This document shows, piece after piece, positions 1 to 8,098 of a stretch of DNA of 32,432 nucleotides; positions within the stretch are counted from its first letter, which is position 1, and every line of letters starts with the position of its first letter. This DNA comes from SZUA-35 sp965530755 (GTDB lineage: Bacteria; Actinomycetota; Acidimicrobiia; Acidimicrobiales; SZUA-35), in assembly GCA_965530755.1 (NCBI GenBank), contig CBESNA010000046.1, positions 1-32,432 on the forward strand. Direction: 5' to 3'. The notes beneath the pieces were generated by a model. That model ran no database searches. It worked only from the letters and a program-made list of their open reading frames with translations, and was not told the origin of the DNA. Both the position numbers and the translations under genes were made by a program.

Positions 1-32
1 CCTGGCCCGACCTCGCCCCCGCCTGCCCCCGA

Positions 33-45
33 CCCCCCCCCCCCC
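33..45. repeat. 13-C homopolymer near the left edge
   Basis: An uninterrupted run of 13 C lies in a C-rich stretch (1-50) that looks like no gene. A run like this at the very edge of a sequence is typical of an assembly break or a base-calling problem, so its exact length should not be trusted. On the minus strand it is a G-run directly after the hairpin that follows the acyl-CoA dehydrogenase gene. Confidence 0.8.
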
Positions 46-51
46 TGTCCG

Positions 52-89
52 GTCCCGCCATCGGCTCGATCTCGAGCCGACGGCGGGAC
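52..89 (-). terminator. Hairpin after the acyl-CoA dehydrogenase gene
   Basis: Two 18-nt arms (52-69 and 72-89) are complementary except for one position, which becomes a G-U wobble in the minus-strand transcript. The stem begins 11 nt past the stop codon at 101-103. There is no T-tract; a G-run follows instead. Position and stem length argue for a transcript end or an mRNA-stabilising hairpin; the missing U-tract makes it non-canonical. Confidence 0.55.
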
Positions 90-100
90 ATGACGCGGGG

Positions 101-1339
101 TCAGCGGCCGACCTCACGAAACGGCTTTCCTCGATCAGGGGCAGGCTCCTTCGGCAGCCCGAGGACGTGCTCACCGAGAATGCTCCTTTGGATCTCGTCG
201 GTCCCGCCGGCGATGGACTGTGCGGGGGTCGACACGAGAACCTCGGCCACGATGTCGTCAATCGGGTCACCGGTCTCGGTGAGCATTGCCCGTGCGCCCG
301 AGATCGAGGAGTGAACCTCATGACAGCGCCGTGCCACTTCGGAGAGGGCGAGCTTGCCGATCGACCCCTCCGATCCGGGCGGACGGCCCAGGTCGCGCGC
401 TGCTTGCGCTCGGCCAGCGGTCCAGCCCGCCGCTCGATGGAAGCTGACGAGCTCCATCATCAGCTGGCGCACCACGGGATCGTCCACGGCTCCCGAGGCC
501 ACAGCACGTTCGACGACGAGGTCGATCCTCCCCTGACGCTGGGGATACCAGACGTAGGTCTTGTTGTAGTCGGCAGCTTCCGCTCTGGCTTCGTCGATCA
601 CCCGTCCAACCGCGTGATCGGCAAAGGCGACCGAGCGATTCGTGGCGAAGGACCGCTCGTGGGCCAGGGTCCCCCGGGCCACCGTCCAGCCGCCTCCGAT
701 CTCGCCCACGACCTGGTCGACCGGGATTCGAGCATCGGTGAGAAATACCTCGTTGAACGATGCGTGGTTGTTCATCTGGCGGATGGGTCGCGCCTCGACA
801 CCGGGTTGGCGCATGTCGAGGAGGAAGAAGGTGAGCCCGGAGTGCTTCGGGGCGTCCCAATCAGAACGGGCAACGAGGATCGCCATGTCGGCGTGATCGG
901 CCGATGTGCTCCACACCTTTTGTCCGTTGACGATCCATTCGTCGCCGTCAAGCAGTGCCGTCGCCTGGAGACCGGCGAGGTCTGATCCGGCGCCCGGCTC
1001 GCTGAAGAGTTGACACCACGTGAGCTCGCCGGTGAGTGTCGGCCGGAGGTGAGCGCGCTTCAACGTGTCGGAGCCGTGGTCGTAGATCGTCGGTGCCGCC
1101 AAGCTGAAGCCGGCACCGAGCGGCATCGCCACGCCTCCCGAGGCGCGGATGGTCTGGTGGGCGACGCGATCCGCCCACGCAGGGAGGTCCCGGCCGAACC
1201 ACTTGCTGCTCCACGAAGGCACTGCCCACCCGGAGTCGACCAGAAGGTTGCGCCATTGCAGGAGGGAGCGATTCGGATCCCATGCGTCAACGAACCATGC
1301 GGCAACGTCACGTTCGACGTCGAGTTCGGTGACCGGCAC
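101..1339 (-). CDS. Acyl-CoA dehydrogenase (FadE type)
   Basis: This 412-residue flavoenzyme of the acyl-CoA dehydrogenase superfamily should introduce the alpha-beta double bond into an acyl-CoA thioester in the cytoplasm. Visible signatures are the FAD/substrate segment WCQLFSEPGAGSDLAG and the C-terminal IAGGTDEIQRSILGEHVLGLP. At the place where medium-chain enzymes carry the catalytic Glu (YEGT) this protein has AGGT, as many actinobacterial FadE proteins do, so the base must sit elsewhere or in a partner subunit. The open frame runs to 1468, but the GTG at 1339 was chosen because GGAG lies 6 nt upstream and the extension would run into the divergent gene. The substrate cannot be read from the sequence. 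The family assignment is secure. Confidence 0.9.
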   Translation of the reverse strand: MPVTELDVERDVAAWFVDAWDPNRSLLQWRNLLVDSGWAVPSWSSKWFGRDLPAWADRVAHQTIRASGGVAMPLGAGFSLAAPTIYDHGSDTLKRAHLRPTLTGELTWCQLFSEPGAGSDLAGLQATALLDGDEWIVNGQKVWSTSADHADMAILVARSDWDAPKHSGLTFFLLDMRQPGVEARPIRQMNNHASFNEVFLTDARIPVDQVVGEIGGGWTVARGTLAHERSFATNRSVAFADHAVGRVIDEARAEAADYNKTYVWYPQRQGRIDLVVERAVASGAVDDPVVRQLMMELVSFHRAAGWTAGRAQAARDLGRPPGSEGSIGKLALSEVARRCHEVHSSISGARAMLTETGDPIDDIVAEVLVSTPAQSIAGGTDEIQRSILGEHVLGLPKEPAPDRGKPFREVGR

Positions 1340-1353
1340 AGGAGTCTCCCCTA

Positions 1354-1387
1354 TTGACGCTCGAGCAGGGACACTACGATCCCGCGT
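1354..1387 (+). promoter_or_regulatory. Promoter of the DUF1801 gene, leaderless
   Basis: TTGACG (1354-1359) and TACGAT (1375-1380) are separated by 15 nt, slightly short of the usual 17. The -10 box ends 7 nt before the GTG at 1388, so transcription should begin on or next to the start codon. No Shine-Dalgarno site is visible. Confidence 0.6.
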
Positions 1388-1831
1388 GTGGCAGCGAAGA
1401 AGAAATCGGAGAACTCGACTAAACCGACCGAGGTCGATCCGGACGCCTTCGTCGCCGCCGTCGAACACCAGACGCGCCGAACTGATGCACAGGTGCTGAT
1501 GGAGATGATGCGGCGAGTGACCGGATGCCCTCCGAAGATGTGGGGGCCGTCGATCATCGGATTCGGGCGCTATCGCTACCGGTACGAGACAGGCCGTGAG
1601 GGGGAATCCATGCTCACAGGGTTCTCACCCCGAAAAGCCAAGTCCGTTGTCTACATCCTTCCCGGGTATGACGACATCTCGGACGATCTGGCGAAGCTCG
1701 GAAAGCACTCGGTCGGGCAGAGTTGCCTCTACATCAACAAGCTGGCCGACATCGACCTGACCGTGCTCGAGAAGATCGTCGCCGACTCTGTGGCCAGGAT
1801 GCGGTCCAGCCACGAGACCTTCGACGAGTGA
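1388..1831 (+). CDS. DUF1801 domain protein
   Basis: The 147-residue protein matches the DUF1801 family by eye: TDAQVLMEMMRRVTG near the start, then MWGPSIIGFGRYRYRYE and the ending with YINKLADID. These are small cytoplasmic single-domain proteins of unknown biochemical role, structurally related to the YdhG/YjbR group. The N-terminus is Lys-rich (AAKKKSEN). The start is GTG, supported by the -10 box 7 nt upstream. It stands alone, divergent from the acyl-CoA dehydrogenase gene, with glnS starting 91 nt downstream from its own promoter. No function should be inferred from the neighbours. Confidence 0.8.
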   Translation: MAAKKKSENSTKPTEVDPDAFVAAVEHQTRRTDAQVLMEMMRRVTGCPPKMWGPSIIGFGRYRYRYETGREGESMLTGFSPRKAKSVVYILPGYDDISDDLAKLGKHSVGQSCLYINKLADIDLTVLEKIVADSVARMRSSHETFDE

Positions 1832-1910
1832 GCAAGGGACGGGCAGTCGAGCTTCTTCCAGGCTCGTGCGGTGATCGTTCCGGTCGCCTGAGAGGGAGGG
1901 GATGGGCCGA

Positions 1911-1922
1911 TAGGTTGACTCG
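1911..1922 (+). promoter_or_regulatory. -10 box of glnS, leaderless
   Basis: TAGGTT at 1911-1916 ends 6 nt before the ATG at 1923. There is no recognisable -35 and no Shine-Dalgarno site. The spacing predicts a transcript that starts at the ATG. Confidence 0.55.
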
Positions 1923-3605
1923 ATGTCAGACGACAGCACCTCCGAAGCGCCTGAGTCGCTCGACTTCATCCGAGAGCATGTGAAAGCCGACATCGAGGCC
2001 GGCCGGTTCGGGGGCCGCGTGCAGACGCGGTTTCCGCCCGAGCCAAACGGGTTCCTGCACATCGGGCACGCGAAGTCGATCTACCTGAACTTCGGAATCG
2101 CCGAGGACTTCGGCGGCGCCTGTTACCTCAGGTTCGACGACACCAACCCCGAAACCGAGGATGTCTCCTACGTCGATGCGATTCAGGAGGATCTCGAATG
2201 GCTGGGGGTGAAACCTGCGGGGCCGCCGCGGTTCGCCTCTGACTACTTCGAGCAGATCTATGCCTGGGCCGAGGATCTGGTCACGGGTGGTCATGCGTAC
2301 GTCGACGACCAGGATGCCGAGACCATCTCGGCGCAGCGGGGCGGATTCGGGCAGCCCGGCATCGAGAGCCCGCATCGAGATCGGTCGATCGAGGAGAACC
2401 TGGGTCTGTTTCGGCAGATGCGCGACGGGGTCTTCGACGACAGCGAGAAGGTCCTGCGGGCCAAGATCGACATGCAGTCCGACAACATGTGGCTTCGCGA
2501 TCCGGTGCTCTATCGCATTCGCAAGGTGCCGCACCACCGCACCGATGATCGGTGGGTCATCTACCCGACCTACGACTGGGCCCACGGACAGTCCGACGCG
2601 ATCGAGGGTGTCACGCACTCCATCTGCACGCTGGAATTCGCCGACCATCGCCCGCTCTATGACTGGTGCCTCGATCAGCTCGATCTTCCCGGCGATCGGC
2701 CGGAACAGACCGAGTTCGCCCGCCTCAACATCACGCACACCGTCTTGTCGAAACGCATCTTGCGCACCCTCGTCGAGCAGGGCAACGTCGACGGGTGGGA
2801 CGACGCTCGAATGCCGACGGTGCGTGGCCTTCGGCGACGGGGCTACCCGGCAGCAGCACTGCGTGCGTTCACCGACAAGATTTCAGTGGCGAAGTCGAAC
2901 TCGACGGTGGAAATCGAACTCCTCGAATCGTTCGTGCGTACCCACCACAACGCCACCGCTCCGCGGCGGATGGCAGTGGTCGAGCCGCTGAAACTGACGA
3001 TCACGAACTGGCCGGAAGACACGGTCGAGTGGATGGAAGTGGTGAACAACCCAGAAGACGACACGGCCGGCACCCGGTCGGTTCCTTTCACAGGCGAACT
3101 CTGGATCGAACAGGACGACTTCAGGCTCGACCCGCCGCCGAAGTACTACCGCCTCACTCCCGGTCGAGAGGTACGGCTTCGTAATGCGTTCTTCGTCACC
3201 GCCACCGAGGCCATCACCGACGACGACGGCAACGTGATCGAGGTGCTCGCCACCTACGATCCCGAGACTCGCGGCGGCAACGCACCCGATGGACGCAAGG
3301 TGAAGTCGACCATGCACTGGGTGTCGCGCCCGCATGCGGTCGATCTCACCGTGCATCGGTACGACCGGCTCTTCAACGACTCACACCCGGGAGCCGAGGG
3401 TGCCGACCCGCTCGATTCGCTCAACCTGGACTCACGGCAGACCACGGCGGCCAAGGCCGAGCCGGCCCTTGGCGATGTCGCCGTTGGCGATGTCGTGCAG
3501 TTCGAGCGGTTGGGCTACTACGCCGCCGATCTCGATGACCCGACCGTCCTTCACAGGACGGTCGGGCTCCGAGACGAGTGGGCCAACATCCAGAAACGCA
3601 AGTGA
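1923..3605 (+). CDS. glnS: Glutaminyl-tRNA synthetase
   Basis: This class I aminoacyl-tRNA synthetase (560 residues, near the usual 550-580) charges tRNA-Gln with glutamine in the cytoplasm. The N-terminal catalytic domain shows FPPEPNGFLHIGHAKS with the HIGH motif (about residues 38-53). The KMSKS equivalent appears as VLSKR, and the Rossmann-fold segment LRFDDTNPETE is intact. The two C-terminal anticodon-binding beta-barrels are present and end in QKRK. The ATG follows a -10 box by 6 nt. Many actinobacteria lack this enzyme and make Gln-tRNA-Gln by the GatCAB amidotransferase route, so its presence is worth noting. It is monocistronic and convergent with the methyltransferase gene. Confidence 0.96.
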   Translation: MSDDSTSEAPESLDFIREHVKADIEAGRFGGRVQTRFPPEPNGFLHIGHAKSIYLNFGIAEDFGGACYLRFDDTNPETEDVSYVDAIQEDLEWLGVKPAGPPRFASDYFEQIYAWAEDLVTGGHAYVDDQDAETISAQRGGFGQPGIESPHRDRSIEENLGLFRQMRDGVFDDSEKVLRAKIDMQSDNMWLRDPVLYRIRKVPHHRTDDRWVIYPTYDWAHGQSDAIEGVTHSICTLEFADHRPLYDWCLDQLDLPGDRPEQTEFARLNITHTVLSKRILRTLVEQGNVDGWDDARMPTVRGLRRRGYPAAALRAFTDKISVAKSNSTVEIELLESFVRTHHNATAPRRMAVVEPLKLTITNWPEDTVEWMEVVNNPEDDTAGTRSVPFTGELWIEQDDFRLDPPPKYYRLTPGREVRLRNAFFVTATEAITDDDGNVIEVLATYDPETRGGNAPDGRKVKSTMHWVSRPHAVDLTVHRYDRLFNDSHPGAEGADPLDSLNLDSRQTTAAKAEPALGDVAVGDVVQFERLGYYAADLDDPTVLHRTVGLRDEWANIQKRK

Positions 3606-3623
3606 GTTCAGAGTGATCTGAAC
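3606..3623 (+). terminator. GNRA-looped hairpin directly after glnS
   Basis: GTTCAGA (3606-3612) pairs with TCTGAAC (3617-3623) around a GTGA loop, which fits the stable GNRA tetraloop class. It starts at the base after the glnS stop codon. It has no T-tract, so it may protect the 3' end or assist factor-dependent termination. Confidence 0.4.
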
Positions 3624-3639
3624 CCGGCACCCATGCGGT

Positions 3640-3665
3640 CGTCGCTCGACGAGGATCGAGCGGCG
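3640..3665 (-). terminator. Hairpin between convergent glnS and methyltransferase genes
   Basis: Arms 3640-3649 and 3656-3665 pair over 10 positions with one wobble, around a 6-nt loop. The hairpin begins 4 nt past the methyltransferase stop codon (3670-3672) on the minus strand. No T-tract is present. Confidence 0.4.
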
Positions 3666-3669
3666 GTCG

Positions 3670-4410
3670 TCATGGCACAGAGCCGGCCAACAACAGCATG
3701 AGCGGCACGCGTCGCCGCCGCTCCAGTTCGGCGTCGGCGTCGGCGTCGAGGAAGCGGCTCGGGTCGGGCTCGCACTCGGAGAGTCGGTCGATCGTGAATC
3801 CGGCATCGAGAACGAGAGCAACCCAGGCCTCGATCGTCCGATGGTGCCACGTCACCGTGCTGTCGAACCACGGCCGCTCGCGAGGGCCCTGATCGAAGTA
3901 GTTATCGACAGTCCACGAGGTGCGCGGCCCATCCGGGGCGTTGTCGTGCGAGGTGATCACCGGATGTACGACGGAGATGATGAGGCGTCCCCCCGGTCTC
4001 AGCGCAGATCTGGCCATAGCGAGCACCGGGGACGGGTCAGCCACGTAGTGGAGCGACATACGGGCCGTCACGACATCGAATCGGCGGTCGCCCGGCTCGA
4101 AGGCCTCGATGGCAGCGCGCTCGAAGATCAGCGACTCGTCGGCTGCAGCGTTCGCCCGTTCGATCATCGCCGAAGAGTCATCGATGCCGAGACACGAGCG
4201 GGCTCCGGCTGCGATGAGTTGCGTTCCGAACGTTCCGTCACCACAGCCGAGGTCGAGCACGTCGATGCCCGAGGCGTCGCCCAGCGCCGACCACATTGCC
4301 GGATCCTCCATCACGAGATTGGGGCTCCCGTCGGGATCGTGGCGATGGGTCAGGTAGCGGGAGGCCACCTCGCCGGCGTCGTAGAACGAGCCGCCATCGG
4401 TCGTGATCAT
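3670..4410 (-). CDS. Class I SAM-dependent methyltransferase
   Basis: The 246-residue protein has the class I fold: motif I VLDLGCGDGTFG (about residues 50-61), an acidic residue in LGIDDSS binding the SAM ribose, and motif IV near FDVVTARMSLHYV. RPGGRLIISVVHPV follows. The ending HHRTIEAWVALVLDAGF resembles small-molecule methyltransferases of the Methyltransf_11/25 type. The substrate is unknown. Its ATG at 4410 overlaps the stop codon of the upstream DNA polymerase gene in an ATGA, so translation of the two is probably coupled. That pairing is unusual and is the only hint about its job. A long frame reading further upstream overlaps the polymerase and is not used. Confidence 0.85.
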   Translation of the reverse strand: MITTDGGSFYDAGEVASRYLTHRHDPDGSPNLVMEDPAMWSALGDASGIDVLDLGCGDGTFGTQLIAAGARSCLGIDDSSAMIERANAAADESLIFERAAIEAFEPGDRRFDVVTARMSLHYVADPSPVLAMARSALRPGGRLIISVVHPVITSHDNAPDGPRTSWTVDNYFDQGPRERPWFDSTVTWHHRTIEAWVALVLDAGFTIDRLSECEPDPSRFLDADADAELERRRRVPLMLLLAGSVP

Positions 4411-6797
4411 GCGGCGCCGACGGGTGACGGGAGTACGTCGGCCTCGTCGAGCGATGAACGGATGTCGACGTCGGCTTTCGGCCTGACGTCCGGACAGATG
4501 CTGAGTGATGCCTGCTCGAGAGCTTCGGTGACTTCGACGCGGACAGCGTCGGCGTCGACGAGATCGCATTCGACGACCACCGAATCGTGAACGGTCTGGA
4601 TCGGACGACTGGTCGGGTAGCGGCGGAGGCGCTCGTTGAGGTCGCCAAACGCCAGCAACATGATGTCGGCGACCCCACCCTGGATCGGGGCGTTGCGCCA
4701 TGCGTTCACCATGACGGAGACTCGCTCGCGTGCGGCGCGACCCAGCCGAGCGTCGGCGACATCCGCTCCCAGTTCGGCAGCGATGGAGTCGACGTACGCT
4801 CGACGGAGCCGGCGATCCTCGAACATTCGGGCGATCTCCGGTTCGCTCGGTGGCTGTCCGTTCGGCATGAGGTCGACACCGTGGTCGATCTCGAATCGGC
4901 GCCGGATCTCTGCAAAGCCGGGTGAGCGGTCGGACACGGCCTCGACCACGACCGACAGGAACAGCCTGTCGAGGTGGAGGTTGAACTGTTGCCGCCGCCC
5001 TGACTCGGTTCGACTCGAGAAGGTGAAGGGTTCGCCGCCGGCAACCAAGGCGACTGGCGCGGAGTAGCGCAGGAGCCACGCCACGTCCTCCTCGAGCCCG
5101 GTCTGGTCACGTGCCTCCCGGTCGGGATGCAAGGCTGCGATCTCTGCGGCCGCCGGCCAACGATTCTGGGTTCTCCTGAAGGTGCGGCGGATCTCGCGGA
5201 CGGCGCCGAAGCCTTTCGCCAGCCGCAGTGTGGTTGGCCAATCGATCGCCACGGCACCTTGCCTCACTTGTTCGATCTCCGCGATGCGGGCCTCCGCCCA
5301 CGCCGTCGTGCCCGGGTAGGTCCGTCGGTACTGAGCGAGCAGGTGTTTGGCCTCATCGACCGACGTCGTCGTTCCCTCGGATGTGAGGGAACGAGCCAAG
5401 GCTGATGCCCCGGACCCGTAGGCGATCCCGAAGTTCAACGCCTTGGCGATCTGGCGAAGGTGCTTGAAGCGGTCGGGATCGCTGCTGCGAAGCTCCTCGG
5501 CATCGAAGCCGAACATGCTGGCAGCCGTACTCACGTGCACGTCATCACCTCGAGCGAAGGCAGCTCGCAGCGGTTCGTCGTCAGCCACCTGTGCGAGGTA
5601 GCGAAGCTCGGCCTGGCTGAGGTCGGCATGAACGAACACCCGGTGCTGCTCGGCCGGGCGAACATACGGCTTCATCAGCGGTGTGAAGTTCTGCGCGTTC
5701 GGATTCCGGCTGGCGAGCCGGCCCGTGTTGGTGCCGACGACCTGGAGATATTGGGGCCGCATCCGATCATCGTCGTCGAGATGCTCGAGAATCGACGTTC
5801 CGTACGTGCTCAGGATCTTGTCCAACCGACGATGGTCGAGCAGGGCCTCACAGAGGTCGCCACCGATCTGGCGGAGCACGCCGGCGGTCACCGAATCGAG
5901 ATCGTTCAGGGGCCGAGCCGTACCGAACCGTGCGGCGGTCCACGCAAGGACCTCGGCCTCGGCGTGCGTGTTGAGCACCTCGCGGACCTGTCGATCGGAG
6001 CCGGGGTTCCACGTGGGTTCGATGACGTCGTCGAACAGCGTTCCCTGCCCGCCACCGGTGAGTGTCGCGAGCGTCCCGACCGCCTCTCGGCGACGATGCT
6101 CGATCTCGGTCAGCTCCTGCTCCCATCCGATGCGATCGAAGGGCAGTCCGCTGCGTTCCATGCGATCGAGCAGCGGTCTGGCGTCCATCTCGATCTTGCA
6201 GATTCGAGCCAGCCCGGCCGCATCGATCTCCGAGCGGATCTGATCCGCCACCCAGAGCGTCTCGACCGCGTCTGCTGCGGCGTAGGCGATCTGGGTCTCG
6301 CTGAGATCGTCGTAGGCGGTGTAGGACAGTTGCGTGGTCCCCTTTCCGTCGGCCTCGATACCGAGGTAGTGCTGGGTGGCCCAGGCCAGACCGTGGAACC
6401 AGGTGAACCCGCTCCTGCCCTGATGCAGCAGGGCATCGGCAAGCTGTGCGTCCCACCAGCGCAGCCCGGGCGTCGTGTCATCCGAGGACCACACCGCCGC
6501 ATCGAGGACCCGTGCGTCGAAGTTGGCGTTCCACGCGTCTGCCGTGATGCCGGTCAGCAGCGGTCCGAGCAGGGCGGGGTCGAGATCGCGGGCGTCGACG
6601 ACGAAAGCGCGCTCGTCGCCGTTCGGTGATCGAACGGCCACCGACATCACACGCAGCAGGTGTCGGCGCGGGCCATCGATCGGCACCTCGGTGTCGATGG
6701 CGACTCGTTCGGCATCGCGGAGCGCCTTCTCGAGATCCGGGAGTTGTGCGGCGTGGTGCACGAAGGTGCAGGGCACTGACGAAGGATCACGCGTCAC
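4407..6797 (-). CDS. Family A DNA polymerase with 3'-5' exonuclease domain and large palm/fingers insertions
   Basis: The 796-residue enzyme has an N-terminal DEDD 3'-5' exonuclease (DTE at 35-37, NANFD at 90-94, YAAAD at 172-176) and a C-terminal Pol I-type polymerase. Motif A is DLSQAELR (Asp392), motif B is RQIAKALNFGIAYG (Lys452 to Gly461), and NAPIQGG lies at 702-708. Motif C is VHDS (737-739) where HDE is usual, so the catalytic Asp is kept and the following Glu is Ser. There is no 5'-nuclease domain. Between the YPG after motif B (494) and NAPIQGG lie about 208 residues, against roughly 50 in E. coli Pol I, implying some 150 extra residues. The GTG at 6797 is chosen because TAGGGT ends 7 nt before it; the open frame continues upstream into the divergent MFS gene. 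A repair, damage-bypass or element-derived role is possible. Confidence 0.88.
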   Translation of the reverse strand: MTRDPSSVPCTFVHHAAQLPDLEKALRDAERVAIDTEVPIDGPRRHLLRVMSVAVRSPNGDERAFVVDARDLDPALLGPLLTGITADAWNANFDARVLDAAVWSSDDTTPGLRWWDAQLADALLHQGRSGFTWFHGLAWATQHYLGIEADGKGTTQLSYTAYDDLSETQIAYAAADAVETLWVADQIRSEIDAAGLARICKIEMDARPLLDRMERSGLPFDRIGWEQELTEIEHRRREAVGTLATLTGGGQGTLFDDVIEPTWNPGSDRQVREVLNTHAEAEVLAWTAARFGTARPLNDLDSVTAGVLRQIGGDLCEALLDHRRLDKILSTYGTSILEHLDDDDRMRPQYLQVVGTNTGRLASRNPNAQNFTPLMKPYVRPAEQHRVFVHADLSQAELRYLAQVADDEPLRAAFARGDDVHVSTAASMFGFDAEELRSSDPDRFKHLRQIAKALNFGIAYGSGASALARSLTSEGTTTSVDEAKHLLAQYRRTYPGTTAWAEARIAEIEQVRQGAVAIDWPTTLRLAKGFGAVREIRRTFRRTQNRWPAAAEIAALHPDREARDQTGLEEDVAWLLRYSAPVALVAGGEPFTFSSRTESGRRQQFNLHLDRLFLSVVVEAVSDRSPGFAEIRRRFEIDHGVDLMPNGQPPSEPEIARMFEDRRLRRAYVDSIAAELGADVADARLGRAARERVSVMVNAWRNAPIQGGVADIMLLAFGDLNERLRRYPTSRPIQTVHDSVVVECDLVDADAVRVEVTEALEQASLSICPDVRPKADVDIRSSLDEADVLPSPVGAA

Positions 6798-6810
6798 CGG
6801 GTCGACCCTA
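6798..6810 (-). promoter_or_regulatory. -10 box of the DNA polymerase gene, leaderless
   Basis: On the minus strand TAGGGT (6810-6805) ends 7 nt before the GTG at 6797. This box fixed the start-site choice. No -35 consensus is visible. Confidence 0.55.
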
Positions 6811-6860
6811 ATGGGCGGAAGCGCGGCGAGCCCGCCGACCGTCAGCGGCGCCGTGGCGCG

Positions 6861-6872
6861 TAGTCTCCGTGG
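6861..6872 (+). promoter_or_regulatory. -10 box of the MFS gene, leaderless
   Basis: TAGTCT (6861-6866) ends 6 nt before the ATG at 6873. It forms a divergent pair with the polymerase -10 box about 50 bp away. Confidence 0.55.
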
Positions 6873-8060
6873 ATGCGAAGCACCGTCGATCATCGGGTCA
6901 CCGGGGTGCTCGGAATCGTGACGATCTGCGCCTACGGCGCCTGGTACTACGCGTTCGGTGTGCTGCTCGACCCGATCCGGATCGACACCGGCTGGCGGGA
7001 GTCGACCCTGACGGCCTCGTTCTCGGCCGGCATCGTCATGATCGGCATCGGTTCGTTGTTCGGCGGGCGGTTGCTGGATGCGCTCGGCCCCCGTCTGGTC
7101 TTCCTGATCGCAGGAATCGTCGGCGGGTCGCTGCTCGCTGTCGCCTCCTTCGCCACCCACCCCCTCGTCTTCCTCGTTGCTTCGGCCGGCGGGCTCGGTG
7201 TTCTCGGATCGCTCGGGTTCTACCACGTCACCATGACGACGGTCGTCCGCCTCAACCCGGCGTCGCCGGCCCGCGCCATCGCCGTGTTGACGATCTGGGG
7301 CGCCCTTGCGTCGGCGATCTACCTTCCGGCGACCGCAGCGCTCGTCGAGGGCGTCGGGTGGAGAGTGACCGTGCGGTGGCTCGCCGGGTCGGCGACGGCT
7401 GCATTCCTGCTGGCCGCCATCGTGCTCCCGTCGCCGGAGGTCGTACCTGCGAAGTCGGGTGGGAGACCGCCGTTACGTGCTGTCGTGGCCGCGGCGCTGG
7501 CGCCCGGCGGGCCCAGGGCCTTCGCTGCCGCCGTCAGCTGCGGCGGAGTCGCGATGTCGACGTTGCTCGTTTATCAGGTGCCGACCATGACCGCAATCGG
7601 CCTCCCTGCCGCCACCGCCGCCACGTTCGCCGGCGTTCGGGGCTTCGCACAGCTTGGCGGGCGGCTGCCCCTCGGTCGACTCCTGGATCTTCTCGGGGTG
7701 GATCGGGCCTTGGTGTTGGCCTTCTTCGCCATCGCCGTCGGAGGTGCCCTTCTGGCAGTCGCCAACGACCGGCCGACCGCGCTTGCGTTCGCGGTGATCG
7801 CCGGGTTCGGCATCGGGGCGTTCAGCCCCCTGCAGGGCATCAAGTCACAGGAGTTGTTCGACGGCGCCACGCTCGGGGCGACCATGGGGTTCTACGGGTC
7901 ACTCATGATGTTGGCCGGGGCGCTCGGGCCGGGCGTCACCGGAGTCGTGGCAGAGGCGACGGGGGAACGACGCTGGGCCTCGGTCGTGATCGTTCTCGCC
8001 GCCTTGGGGGCGAGCGCAGCCGTGATCCGCTCCCACCGGCCCCCAGGAAGGGAGGGCTGA
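6873..8060 (+). CDS. MFS transporter, 12-TM type
   Basis: The 395-residue protein is almost entirely hydrophobic, with about 12 membrane helices and short loops, and belongs to the major facilitator superfamily. The loop after helix 2 reads GGRLLDALGPR, a version of the family's motif A. The N-terminal half resembles the monocarboxylate/OFA-type branch (GVLLDPIRIDTGWRES), which would suit an organic-acid carrier, but the substrate cannot be assigned. The start is the ATG 6 nt after a -10 box. It is divergent from the DNA polymerase gene and convergent with the small membrane protein gene. Confidence 0.85.
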   Translation: MRSTVDHRVTGVLGIVTICAYGAWYYAFGVLLDPIRIDTGWRESTLTASFSAGIVMIGIGSLFGGRLLDALGPRLVFLIAGIVGGSLLAVASFATHPLVFLVASAGGLGVLGSLGFYHVTMTTVVRLNPASPARAIAVLTIWGALASAIYLPATAALVEGVGWRVTVRWLAGSATAAFLLAAIVLPSPEVVPAKSGGRPPLRAVVAAALAPGGPRAFAAAVSCGGVAMSTLLVYQVPTMTAIGLPAATAATFAGVRGFAQLGGRLPLGRLLDLLGVDRALVLAFFAIAVGGALLAVANDRPTALAFAVIAGFGIGAFSPLQGIKSQELFDGATLGATMGFYGSLMMLAGALGPGVTGVVAEATGERRWASVVIVLAALGASAAVIRSHRPPGREG

Positions 8061-8098
8061 GCGCCACAGAACGGTCCGGTTCTAGGTCCGATCAGCCC
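8054..8098. terminator. Stem structure spanning the convergent stop codons
   Basis: GGGCTGA (8054-8060, containing the MFS stop) pairs with TCAGCCC (8092-8098). Inside it AGAAC and GTTCT form a smaller hairpin. The region lies exactly between two convergent genes and could end both transcripts, though it has no T-run on either strand. Confidence 0.35.

Noticed and set aside
4411..5079. Extended methyltransferase frame up to 5079
   Set aside because: The extension lies wholly inside the DNA polymerase gene in another frame and shows low-complexity Arg-rich translation.
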